DNA of 64,000 nucleotides. Origin: Cupriavidus pauculus (GTDB taxonomy: Bacteria > Pseudomonadota > Gammaproteobacteria > Burkholderiales > Burkholderiaceae). The position numbers were made by a program, and so were the translations under genes. The DNA lies in the NCBI RefSeq assembly GCF_022179805.1, contig NZ_BPUO01000025.1:1-64000 (forward strand). The letters run 5' to 3'. Below, piece by piece: positions 1-6,960 of this stretch; position 1 is the first letter of the stretch, and the number at the start of each line of letters is the position of its first letter. A model generated the notes under the pieces. The model searched no databases and was not told the origin of the DNA. It was given only the letters and a program-made list of their open reading frames with translations.

Positions 1-72
1 GCCGAGGATGGCTGCTTCGCGGTCTGGTTCAGCCGCTTCGAGATCGGAGAAATCGATCTACGCGCACCCTGA
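1..72 (+). CDS. Transposase C-terminus (partial, enters from left edge)
   Basis: An open frame from base 1 ends at a TGA at 70-72 and encodes 23 residues ending in EIGEIDLRAP. This resembles the tail of IS481-type (DDE, integrase-core) transposases, which typically end in a short beta-rich segment of this kind. Only the tail is visible, so the family call is tentative. Support comes from the DNA just downstream, which has the hairpin and tandem direct repeats expected of an insertion-sequence end. Confidence 0.5.
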   Translation, partial: AEDGCFAVWFSRFEIGEIDLRAP

Positions 73-84
73 TGCGCGTAGATC
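55..84. repeat. 12-bp perfect inverted repeat spanning the transposase stop
   Basis: Arms GATCTACGCGCA (55-66) and TGCGCGTAGATC (73-84) flank a 6-nt loop that contains the TGA stop. It could form a strong hairpin at the end of the transposase message. There is no U-run, so it is not a standard intrinsic terminator. Confidence 0.7.
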
Positions 85-88
85 ACGT

Positions 89-128
89 GTTACCTATGTA
101 TCCGAACACCCGTTACCCATGTCCCCGA
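89..128. repeat. Tandem 17-bp imperfect direct repeats, 23-bp period
   Basis: GTTACCTATGTATCCGA (89-105) and GTTACCCATGTCCCCGA (112-128) match at 14 of 17 positions. Their position next to the transposase end suggests transposase-binding repeats in the IS terminus. Confidence 0.65.
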
Positions 129-215
129 TACGTACACTGAGGAGTGGGGAGGGGGCCGGATGTGGCGGATGCGCGCTACGGAGTTTCCCTATGGGCAAGC
201 TGGCGGCGAGACGCG

Positions 216-683
216 TCAGTCGTCGTTGCGGACGGTTTGCACGAGGTTGTCGCGCAACGCCACGATTTCCTTCTGCAGCTTGGCAAAACCCTGCGAGGTC
301 AGGCCGCAGGCGTCCTTCAGGTCGACGCTGGACGCACGCTCGCGCTGGCGGCGGCCGGCCTTGGTCAGCGTCACGCGCACCTGGCGTTCGTTCTCCGGAT
401 CGCGCTTGCGCTCGACAAAGCCCATGGCCTCCAGCTTCTTGAGGATGGGTGTCAGGGTGTTGGATTCGAGGAACAGCTTCTCGCCCAGGCCGCTGACCGT
501 CTGCCCGTCTTCCTCGCCCATGGCCACCAGGGTCACGTACTGGGTGTAGGTGAGGCCCAGTTCGTCCAGGATGGGGCGATAGAGCTTGCCGAAGGCCAGA
601 TTGGCCGAATACACCGCAAAGCACAGATAGTCAGCCAGCTTCACTTCGGTGGGGTCGGGGTCTTTCTGTGTGGTCAATGTCAT
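216..683 (-). CDS. ohrR: OhrR-type organic peroxide sensor, MarR family repressor
   Basis: The 155-residue MarR-family protein fits the OhrR length. OhrR represses ohr and is released when organic hydroperoxides oxidise a reactive cysteine. Here that cysteine is Cys21 in the LCFAVYSA motif. A second cysteine near residue 125 (DACGL) suggests the 2-Cys subtype that forms a disulfide on oxidation. The winged helix covers about residues 40-110. The ATG at 683 was chosen because AAGGGA lies just upstream and the product starts where the family does; upstream in-frame codons run through the promoter. It is divergent from ohr, with paired palindromes between. Confidence 0.92.
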   Translation of the reverse strand: MTLTTQKDPDPTEVKLADYLCFAVYSANLAFGKLYRPILDELGLTYTQYVTLVAMGEEDGQTVSGLGEKLFLESNTLTPILKKLEAMGFVERKRDPENERQVRVTLTKAGRRQRERASSVDLKDACGLTSQGFAKLQKEIVALRDNLVQTVRNDD

Positions 684-737
684 GACGTCGTCCCTTTTCT
701 TGCCAGATCGCTTGCCGCGGCGCGGCGCACAAAACAC

Positions 738-766
738 ATCGTATGCGATTTCATCGCAGCCGACAA
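738..766 (-). promoter_or_regulatory. ohrR promoter with OhrR-box in the spacer
   Basis: Reading the minus strand, TTGTCG (766-761) and TACGAT (743-738) form a -35/-10 pair with a 17-bp spacer. The spacer holds TGCGA-TTTCA-TCGCA (744-758). The same TGCGA-N5-TCGCA core recurs at the ohr promoter, consistent with autorepression. Protein binding is inferred. Confidence 0.65.
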
Positions 767-773
767 ATATTCC

Positions 774-835
774 TTGACTTGCCCCGGTCCGTAAACCATC
801 ATGCATCGCATGCGAACGAATCGCATGCGATGCAT
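774..835 (+). promoter_or_regulatory. ohr promoter with 15-bp-arm palindromic operator
   Basis: TTGACT (774-779) and CATCAT (797-802) are separated by 17 bp. A perfect inverted repeat with 15-bp arms (801-815 and 821-835, 5-nt centre) overlaps the -10 and expected start site. Its centre is TGCGA-ACGAA-TCGCA, the same 15-bp core as at the ohrR promoter, so it is the likely OhrR operator. Confidence 0.75.
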
Positions 836-880
836 ACAGAAAGCACGCTCCATACATTGGCTACCAAAGGAAACCCAATC

Positions 881-1315
881 ATGACCAAGATCGAGAAAGT
901 ACTGTTCACCGGCAAGACCCACACCACGGAAAGCGGCAAGGCTCACAGCCTGAACCTCAAGCTGACCACGCCGGGTAACCGTACCGCACCCGAGTACGCC
1001 TTCGAGGCCGTGCAATCGCATCCCACCGCCGAGCAACTGTTCGCGGGCGCATGGTCGGCGTGCTACATCGCCGCCATCGGCCTGGCCGGCAAGGAACTGA
1101 AGGTGGATGTGCCGGCCAGCCTGGCCGTGGACATCGAAGTGGACCTGGGCATGACCGGCGACGCCTACTTCCTGCAGGGCCGCATCCACGTGACGATGCC
1201 CGGCGTGGACCAGCAGGCCGCCGAGGCCGTGGCACACCTGGCCGATCAGATCTGCCCGTACTCGAAGGCTACGCGAGGCAACATCGACGTTGCACTGACC
1301 GTCGCGACGGCCTGA
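881..1315 (+). CDS. ohr: Organic hydroperoxide resistance protein Ohr
   Basis: The 144-residue OsmC/Ohr-family thiol peroxidase reduces alkyl and fatty-acid hydroperoxides to alcohols, normally with lipoylated-protein reductants. Both catalytic cysteines are present: Cys61 in SACY and Cys125 in ICPYSKATRGN, the latter being the Ohr signature that separates it from OsmC. Length is exact for Ohr. The ATG at 881 matches the family start; an upstream in-frame ATG lies inside the promoter. It is divergent from ohrR and ends just before a strong terminator. Confidence 0.95.
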   Translation: MTKIEKVLFTGKTHTTESGKAHSLNLKLTTPGNRTAPEYAFEAVQSHPTAEQLFAGAWSACYIAAIGLAGKELKVDVPASLAVDIEVDLGMTGDAYFLQGRIHVTMPGVDQQAAEAVAHLADQICPYSKATRGNIDVALTVATA

Positions 1316-1370
1316 GTATTCCGGCTGGATTCACGGCCGGGTTCTCCCGGCCTGATCGCGCAGCACTGAA

Positions 1371-1403
1371 CGCCCCCTGGCCTGCCGGCCAGGGGGCGTT
1401 TTT
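1371..1403 (+). terminator. Intrinsic terminator of ohr
   Basis: A 12-bp perfect stem (CGCCCCCTGGCC, 1371-1382, with 1387-1398), tetraloop TGCC, then TTTTT. It sits between convergent ohr and the PLP-enzyme gene. Confidence 0.9.
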
Positions 1404-1405
1404 GC

Positions 1406-2551
1406 TTACCAGCCGTGCAGGCGGCTCCATTCGGCGGCGTCGCCATCCTCGGTCACCGCCTGGTATGCGGGGAACTGCGCACCGGTGGCGCACGCGTGGT
1501 TGGGCAGGATGCGCAACTGGGTGCCAATCGGAAAGTGTTTGGCGATGTCGGTATCCGGGGCGCCGTCGTGCGACAGGATGCCGTGTTCCTGGTTGGCGCC
1601 ACTGAGGATGTAGCCGGGGATTGCCGTGCCATCGAGTGCGCACACCTGGCCATAGCCGAAGTCGTGCTTCTGCTTCTGCGTGCCACGGTCGCGGCTCATG
1701 GCCATCCAGCCGGCGTCGACGATGGCCCAGCCCTTGTCGGGCTGGTGCCCGATCACGGTGGTCAGCACGCTCAGCGCGATGTCGTCGGTGGCACAGACGC
1801 CCACGTTGTGCATCACGAGATCGAAGAACACATAGACGCCGGCGCGCACTTCGGTCACGCCGGCCAGGTTGCTGGCGGACAACGCCGTGGGTGTCGAGCC
1901 CACGCTGACCACCGGGCACGGCAAGCCGGCCGCGCGCAGGCGCTCGGCGGAATGCACGCAGCCCGCGCGTTCCTGCTCGGCCATCGCGGCCAGGGCCTCG
2001 GGGGTGTCCAGGTCATAGCTGGAACCCGCGTGCGTCATCACGCCGCCAAGTCGTGCGCCGCCTTCATGCAATACGGTCGCCACTTCCAGCAGCGCGGGTT
2101 CGTCCGGGCGGATGCCGGAGCGATGGCCGTCGGTATCGATCTCGATCCAGACCTCGAATGCCTCGGCGTTCGCCTTGCCGAAGTCGACGATGGCCCGCGC
2201 GGACTCCACGCTGTCGGTCACGATCTTGAGGTCGCAGCCCCGGCGTCGCAGCGCCAGTGCCTGAGGCAGCTTGTTAGCCACCATGCCCACGCCGTAGAGG
2301 ATGTCCGTGACGCCGTCGTCGAAGAAGTACGCGGCCTCCCTCAGCGTGGATACGGTGATGCCACTGGCACCCGCCGCGATCTGCGCGCGCACCACCGGGG
2401 CGCATTTGCTGGTCTTGGCATGCGGACGAAAGCGCACGCCCAGCGCGTCCATGCGCGCCTGCATGCGGTGGATGTTGCGCTGCATGCGCGCGGTATCGAT
2501 GACGGCGGCGGGGGTGTCGATGTGCGGCCAGGCGGGGGCGAGATTATCCAT
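1406..2551 (-). CDS. DSD1-type PLP enzyme (D-serine / D-threo-3-hydroxyaspartate dehydratase-like)
   Basis: The 381-residue protein is a fold-type III (alanine racemase-like) PLP enzyme of the group containing D-serine dehydratase, D-threonine aldolase and D-threo-3-hydroxyaspartate dehydratase. The PLP lysine is probably Lys46 in RPHAKTSK. The C-terminal metal motif reads His352-Ala-Cys354. From family knowledge His-x-Cys marks the zinc dehydratases, whereas D-threonine aldolases carry His-x-Asp, so a dehydratase that deaminates a D-beta-hydroxy amino acid is favoured. Substrate is not decided. The divergent LysR gene at 2663 probably controls it. Confidence 0.8.
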   Translation of the reverse strand: MDNLAPAWPHIDTPAAVIDTARMQRNIHRMQARMDALGVRFRPHAKTSKCAPVVRAQIAAGASGITVSTLREAAYFFDDGVTDILYGVGMVANKLPQALALRRRGCDLKIVTDSVESARAIVDFGKANAEAFEVWIEIDTDGHRSGIRPDEPALLEVATVLHEGGARLGGVMTHAGSSYDLDTPEALAAMAEQERAGCVHSAERLRAAGLPCPVVSVGSTPTALSASNLAGVTEVRAGVYVFFDLVMHNVGVCATDDIALSVLTTVIGHQPDKGWAIVDAGWMAMSRDRGTQKQKHDFGYGQVCALDGTAIPGYILSGANQEHGILSHDGAPDTDIAKHFPIGTQLRILPNHACATGAQFPAYQAVTEDGDAAEWSRLHGW

Positions 2552-2662
2552 GAGGTGTTCCGGGAGCGACAGGCGGGATTCGGAGATCTGAAGTCCACAC
2601 TGTAGGAATGATAGGGCGGCTTGTGGTTAAATTTCCGGACATCAATCGTTAAGCTGAAGTGA

Positions 2663-3562
2663 ATGATCCAGATCGAGGACCTGCGGCTGGTCGAGGCGCT
2701 GGCGCAGTCGCCATCGCTCAGCGCGGCGGCACGCGCGCTCAATGTGACGCCGCCGGCGTTGTCCGCGCGGCTGCGCAAGCTCGAATCGACGCTGGGACTG
2801 GCGCTGGCCACCCGCACCGCCCGGCGCCTGAGCCTGACGCCCGAAGGTGAACGCTTTGCGCGCGAGGCCGCGGCGCTGCTGGCCCAGCTCAATGCACTGC
2901 CCGAGTCGTTCCGGCGCGATGACAGCCAGCTCACGGGCACGCTGCGCATCGCCGCGCCGTTCGGCTACGGCCGCCTGCACATCGCGCCGCTGCTGGCGCG
3001 CTTTGCGCAGGCTCACCCGGGTCTGCACCTGCAACTGGACCTGCGCGAGACCCCGTGGCCAGACCGGCACGATTCCGACGCCGTGATCCATATCGGCACC
3101 GTGCGCGATTCGTCATGGATCGCCCGCACGCTCGCGCCCAATGCGCGCTGGCTGTGTGCCAGCCCCGCGTACCTGCGCTGGCACGGCACGCCGGCCGAGC
3201 CGCGCGACCTGCTGGCGCACGCGTGCATCTGCATCCGCGAGAACGACGAGGACGTGACGCTGTGGCGCTTTCGGCCGCCCGAAAATGCCGGGCGGCGCGC
3301 CTCGGCACGCGAGACCGTGCGCGTGGTGCCCGCCTACACGACCAACGACGGCAGCATTGCGCGCCAGTGGGCCGAGCAGGGCCTGGGGCTGGTGCTGCGT
3401 TCGGAATGGGATACGGCGGAGGCCGTCGCCAGCGGCCGGCTGGTGCGGGTGCTGGCCGACTGGGAATGCGACAGCGCGCCGGTGACGCTGCTGGTGCCTA
3501 CACGGCGCGGCCGTACGGCGCGCGTGCAGGCGTTGATGCAGTTTTTGGAGGCGTCGATCTGA
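2663..3562 (+). CDS. LysR-family transcriptional regulator
   Basis: 299 residues with an N-terminal winged helix (about 1-60, ending in the RLRKLESTLG linker start) and a periplasmic-binding-protein-like effector domain (about 90-295). It is transcribed away from the D-amino-acid PLP enzyme across a 111-bp gap, the usual LysR arrangement. Control of that gene, with the substrate as inducer, is the natural inference. The effector domain gives no ligand identity. Confidence 0.88.
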   Translation: MIQIEDLRLVEALAQSPSLSAAARALNVTPPALSARLRKLESTLGLALATRTARRLSLTPEGERFAREAAALLAQLNALPESFRRDDSQLTGTLRIAAPFGYGRLHIAPLLARFAQAHPGLHLQLDLRETPWPDRHDSDAVIHIGTVRDSSWIARTLAPNARWLCASPAYLRWHGTPAEPRDLLAHACICIRENDEDVTLWRFRPPENAGRRASARETVRVVPAYTTNDGSIARQWAEQGLGLVLRSEWDTAEAVASGRLVRVLADWECDSAPVTLLVPTRRGRTARVQALMQFLEASI

Positions 3563-3577
3563 ATCAGGCCGACGGGT

Positions 3578-4792
3578 TCAAGCAGAAGTCAGGACGCGCC
3601 GGGGCGCGCCCATCCAGTGAATGACGCCGGCCAGCACGCTGAGGGCGATGCCGAAGACGACGATGCCGCTCCAGCCAAACCGCGTCATCAGCCAGCCGCT
3701 GATCATCACGCCGATGGCGCCGCCAAGAAAGGTGGCCGTCATGTACAGGCTGTTGATGCGGCCTTGCGCCTTGGGGTCCACCGCGAACGCACGGGTCTGG
3801 TTCGACACCAGTCCGGCCTGCACGCCGATGTCCAGCACGATCACGCCAATCACGAGAAGCGTCAGCGAGGTTGGTGCGCCCGCCAGCAGCAGGTACGACA
3901 CCGTCACGAAACCGATGCTCGCGGCGATGACGGCGCGCGGGCCCATGCGGTCCGTGGCGCGGCCGCCGAGCGAAGCCGCCAGCGCGCCCGCTGCGCCGAT
4001 GATGCCGAATCCACCGGCCCAGGCGCTGCCCAGATGCAGTGGGCCATCGGCGAGCAGCGCGGCCAGGTTGACCCAGAAGGCGTTGAAACAGGCCCACAGC
4101 AGCGCCTGAATGATCATCGACTGGCGAATCGGTGCGTTGTCACGGGCCAGCGGCCAGAGCGAGGCGAGCAATTGCTTGTACGAAAGGTTGGTGCTGGGCC
4201 GGCCGCGCGGCAGCAGCATTGCGGCGGCAATCCACACCGGGATCATGAAAGCGGCCGCCAGGCCGTACACCGCGCGCCAGCCGTAGGCGGCCCCGACCAG
4301 ACCGCTGATGGTGCGGCCCAGCAAAATGCCCACCATGATGCCGCTGACCACGGTCCCCACCGATCGCCCGCGCTCGCTCGGCAACGACATGACCGCTGCA
4401 AAAGGCACCAGTTGCTGGGGCACGCAGCTCACCACGCCTAGGGCGAACGACGCCAGGATCAGCGGCCAGATGCTTGGTGCGAGCGCCGCGCCCAGCGCGA
4501 AGCAGAACGCGAGCGCGATCTGGATGAGCACCAGCTTGCGGCGGTCGAAACGGTCGCCAAGCGGCAGCAGCAATGCCAGTCCGGTGGAGAATCCGAGCAG
4601 CGCCGCGCCGGCCACCAGATCCACCGTTGTCAGGTTGACCTGCATGCCCGATGCGATCAGCGGCAGGATCGGCTGGGTGGAATAGATGTTGGTGATGACG
4701 GCACCGGCAATGATCGCCATCATGACGATCTTGGCGCGGGACGCCACGGGTGGCGCATTCGCGGCGGCTGGGTTGTCGGGCAGGGCGCTCAT
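3578..4792 (-). CDS. MFS transporter, drug:H+ antiporter (12-TM) type
   Basis: 404 residues with twelve predicted hydrophobic segments. It has the MFS motif A region GDRFDRRKL after TM2 and an internal repeat typical of 12-TM exporters. The protein starts with an Ala/Pro-rich cytoplasmic tail before TM1 (about residue 22). It is probably a proton-driven exporter of a small compound; substrate unknown. It converges with the LysR gene (15 bp between stops) and diverges from the GlxA-type regulator at 5079, which may control it. Confidence 0.85.
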   Translation of the reverse strand: MSALPDNPAAANAPPVASRAKIVMMAIIAGAVITNIYSTQPILPLIASGMQVNLTTVDLVAGAALLGFSTGLALLLPLGDRFDRRKLVLIQIALAFCFALGAALAPSIWPLILASFALGVVSCVPQQLVPFAAVMSLPSERGRSVGTVVSGIMVGILLGRTISGLVGAAYGWRAVYGLAAAFMIPVWIAAAMLLPRGRPSTNLSYKQLLASLWPLARDNAPIRQSMIIQALLWACFNAFWVNLAALLADGPLHLGSAWAGGFGIIGAAGALAASLGGRATDRMGPRAVIAASIGFVTVSYLLLAGAPTSLTLLVIGVIVLDIGVQAGLVSNQTRAFAVDPKAQGRINSLYMTATFLGGAIGVMISGWLMTRFGWSGIVVFGIALSVLAGVIHWMGAPRRVLTSA

Positions 4793-4908
4793 GGAACTCT
4801 CCAGGGATGTTTCGGCAAGGACCGACTGCTGGTCCGTATCTGGTCTGGAGACTACGCGCTTGCGCCTGCCGGGAGAATGCCGTCAAACCGGGAATCTCCC
4901 TTTCATGT

Positions 4909-4962
4909 TTCGAGAGGATAAAAGCGCTCCACGCCGGGCGCGCTTCGCCGCTTCCTCTCGAA
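4909..4962. repeat. Inverted repeat in divergent intergenic region
   Basis: TTCGAGAGGA (4909-4918) and TCCTCTCGAA (4953-4962) are perfect 10-bp arms around 34 nt. They are flanked by a second, outer pair of short complementary stretches (CCGGGA / TCCCGG). It lies between the MFS gene and the GlxA-type regulator and could be a regulatory hairpin or operator. No further evidence. Confidence 0.5.
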
Positions 4963-5078
4963 TCCCGGAAGAATGATTCTCGGATTCGGCCTCTAATCTC
5001 TCACTGCGAAAACACCTACCATCGCTGTCAACGGGCGAATCGCCCCGGCAGACGGGCGCCTAGACAGCGCAAAGGCAG

Positions 5079-6155
5079 ATGAAAGTAGCTCTTGTTGTGT
5101 TCGATGGTGTGCAATCGCTGGACGTGGCCGGCCCGATGGATGTGTTCGCGGAAGCCAATGCGCTGCTGCCACACCACGAGCGGTACGAAGTCACCCTGGT
5201 CGGCGTCAGGCCGCATGGCGTGACGTGTTCGAATGGCATGCAGCTTGGCGTGGATGTCGACTTCCGCAACTACCGCGACCAATGCGATCTGCTGCTGATC
5301 GCTGGCGGCCCGCGTGCCTCTGGCATGGAACCCGATCCGGATTTTCTGGCCTGGCTGCACGACACCGCGCTGACCGCGCAGCGGTTCGGGGCAGTTTGCA
5401 ATGGCGTGTTCCTGCTGGCGCATGCCGGGCTGCTCGATGGCCGCGAAGTCACCGCCCATTGGTCCGATACGAAGCGGCTGCAGGAGCAATTCCCGCGTGC
5501 CTTCGTGCGGCCGGACAAGATCTTCGTGCGCGACGGCAACCTGTTCACCAGTGGTGGCGTGACGGCCGGTATCGATCTCTGCCTGTCGCTGGTGGCCGAG
5601 GATTTCGGGCATGACATCGCGGTCAAGGTCGCCAAGCGACTGATCGTGTATATCCGGCGCGATGGCGGGCAGTCGCAGTACAGCCCCTACCTGGCCGTGG
5701 GGCCGGAAGAAGACTCCATCGTCAACCGGTCGCTGCGCTACATCAACGACCATATCGCCGAGGCGTTCTCCATCGAGGAACTGGCCGATGCGGTGGGCGT
5801 CAGCCGTCGCACGTTCAGCCGCACGTTTGCCAAGCGTGCCAAGGTGTCGCCGTCGGTCTTCGTCGAGCAGGTGCGGGTGGACTTTGCGCGCAAGCTGCTG
5901 GAAGAGACCGACGTGCCGCTCAAGACCATCGCGTTCCGCAGCGGATTTCATAGCTCGACGCATATGCGCATGATCTTCTCGCGACGCCTCGATATCACGC
6001 CGAAGGAATACCGTCTGCGCTTCCAGGAAACCGAGGGCGGGTCGCAAGCGGTAACGGTTCCGGAAGCCCACGCCGGCGCACAGCTGTTCGTGTTCCCGAC
6101 CCCAGCGCGGCGGGAGGCGCCGCAGTATCACGCTGCCGCTGTTGCGGCGCACTAG
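5079..6155 (+). CDS. GlxA/FtrA-family AraC regulator with DJ-1/PfpI domain
   Basis: 358 residues in two parts. Residues about 1-170 form a DJ-1/PfpI-like class I glutamine amidotransferase domain with Cys107 in AVCNG at the nucleophile elbow. About 225-325 is an AraC-type double helix-turn-helix (IEELADAVGVSRRTFSRTF and IAFRSGF.SSTHMR). GlxA-type activators include regulators of carnitine, arginine and other amine catabolism. The C-terminal 35 residues extend past the HTH without a recognised motif. It is divergent from the MFS exporter at 4792. Confidence 0.88.
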   Translation: MKVALVVFDGVQSLDVAGPMDVFAEANALLPHHERYEVTLVGVRPHGVTCSNGMQLGVDVDFRNYRDQCDLLLIAGGPRASGMEPDPDFLAWLHDTALTAQRFGAVCNGVFLLAHAGLLDGREVTAHWSDTKRLQEQFPRAFVRPDKIFVRDGNLFTSGGVTAGIDLCLSLVAEDFGHDIAVKVAKRLIVYIRRDGGQSQYSPYLAVGPEEDSIVNRSLRYINDHIAEAFSIEELADAVGVSRRTFSRTFAKRAKVSPSVFVEQVRVDFARKLLEETDVPLKTIAFRSGFHSSTHMRMIFSRRLDITPKEYRLRFQETEGGSQAVTVPEAHAGAQLFVFPTPARREAPQYHAAAVAAH

Positions 6156-6176
6156 CGGCATCGTCAACATTGGTAT

Positions 6177-6731
6177 TCAGCCCGCCGCCGCCAGGCGAAA
6201 CGCCCGATAGGCGTCGACCAGGTCGGCGAGGCTGAAGCTGCGATTGCGCCCGCTCGGGTTGGGCAGCAACCAGACCTTCGATGCGCCCAGCCGTTGCGGC
6301 TGCAGTCCCCAACCAAGATCCTTCCGGTCGCTCATGGCTGCGTACGCATCCTTTCCCAGGAAAGCGATGTACTTGGGCCGAAAGCGATCGATCCGTTCCA
6401 GCAATCCCGCCGATGCATCCACATACTCTTGCCGCGAAAGCTCGCCCGCGCTGGCGGTTGGCCGGCACACCACCGTTGCCAGCCCAAATCCGTCATCGAG
6501 CAGCCGCGCGCATTCGGCTGGCTTCAGTTCTTGCGTGGTAAAGCCAGCCAGATGGATCGCCCGCCAGAACCGGTTGCCGCGCCCTTCGAAATGGTGCCCG
6601 GACGCGGCGGCCCGCAAGCCGGGATTCAAGCCGCAGAACACACCCGACAAGCCAGGCACGATCAGGTCCTGCAACGTGCCAGTGGCCGCGAGTGCCGTGT
6701 CGGGTGTTGAGGTGGGGTTGGGGGCCGTCAT
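6177..6731 (-). CDS. mug: G/U(T) mismatch-specific DNA glycosylase Mug
   Basis: The 184-residue uracil-DNA-glycosylase-superfamily protein removes uracil, ethenocytosine or thymine opposite guanine. Family motifs are visible: FCGLNPG (the GINPG catalytic loop with its asparagine) near residue 32, HHFEGRGNRFW after it, and the C-terminal LPNPSGRN intercalation loop near 155. Length is normal for Mug. It converges on the AraC gene with 21 bp between stops. Confidence 0.92.
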   Translation of the reverse strand: MTAPNPTSTPDTALAATGTLQDLIVPGLSGVFCGLNPGLRAAASGHHFEGRGNRFWRAIHLAGFTTQELKPAECARLLDDGFGLATVVCRPTASAGELSRQEYVDASAGLLERIDRFRPKYIAFLGKDAYAAMSDRKDLGWGLQPQRLGASKVWLLPNPSGRNRSFSLADLVDAYRAFRLAAAG

Positions 6732-6960
6732 TGTCGTATCCGCAGTACCGGTTCGTCATGGGGCGCTAAGCCGTCCCCATGACTATAGAGACAGCCGCAC
6801 CCCGGTGACATCGCCGGACGTTGCGGATTCAGGCCAAGTTGTAGCGCTTGTCCGCCACGACGCCGTCACCATGTTGACGGCTACCTAGAATGGCCTTCAT
6901 CGGCGCCACGCTTCAACGCGAATCCGTGCGCCAACCGTGCATTCCTCAGGAGGTGCCCAA

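Larger units (their letters stand above)
1..135 (+). mobile_element. Right end of an IS481-like insertion sequence
   Basis: The segment combines a transposase C-terminus (1-72), a 12-bp inverted repeat around the stop codon, and two 17-bp imperfect direct repeats at 89-128. The repeats look like end-proximal transposase binding sites. The outer boundary is not resolved; somewhere around 130-140 is a guess from where the repeats stop. The left end lies outside the window, so no target-site duplication can be checked. Confidence 0.45.
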
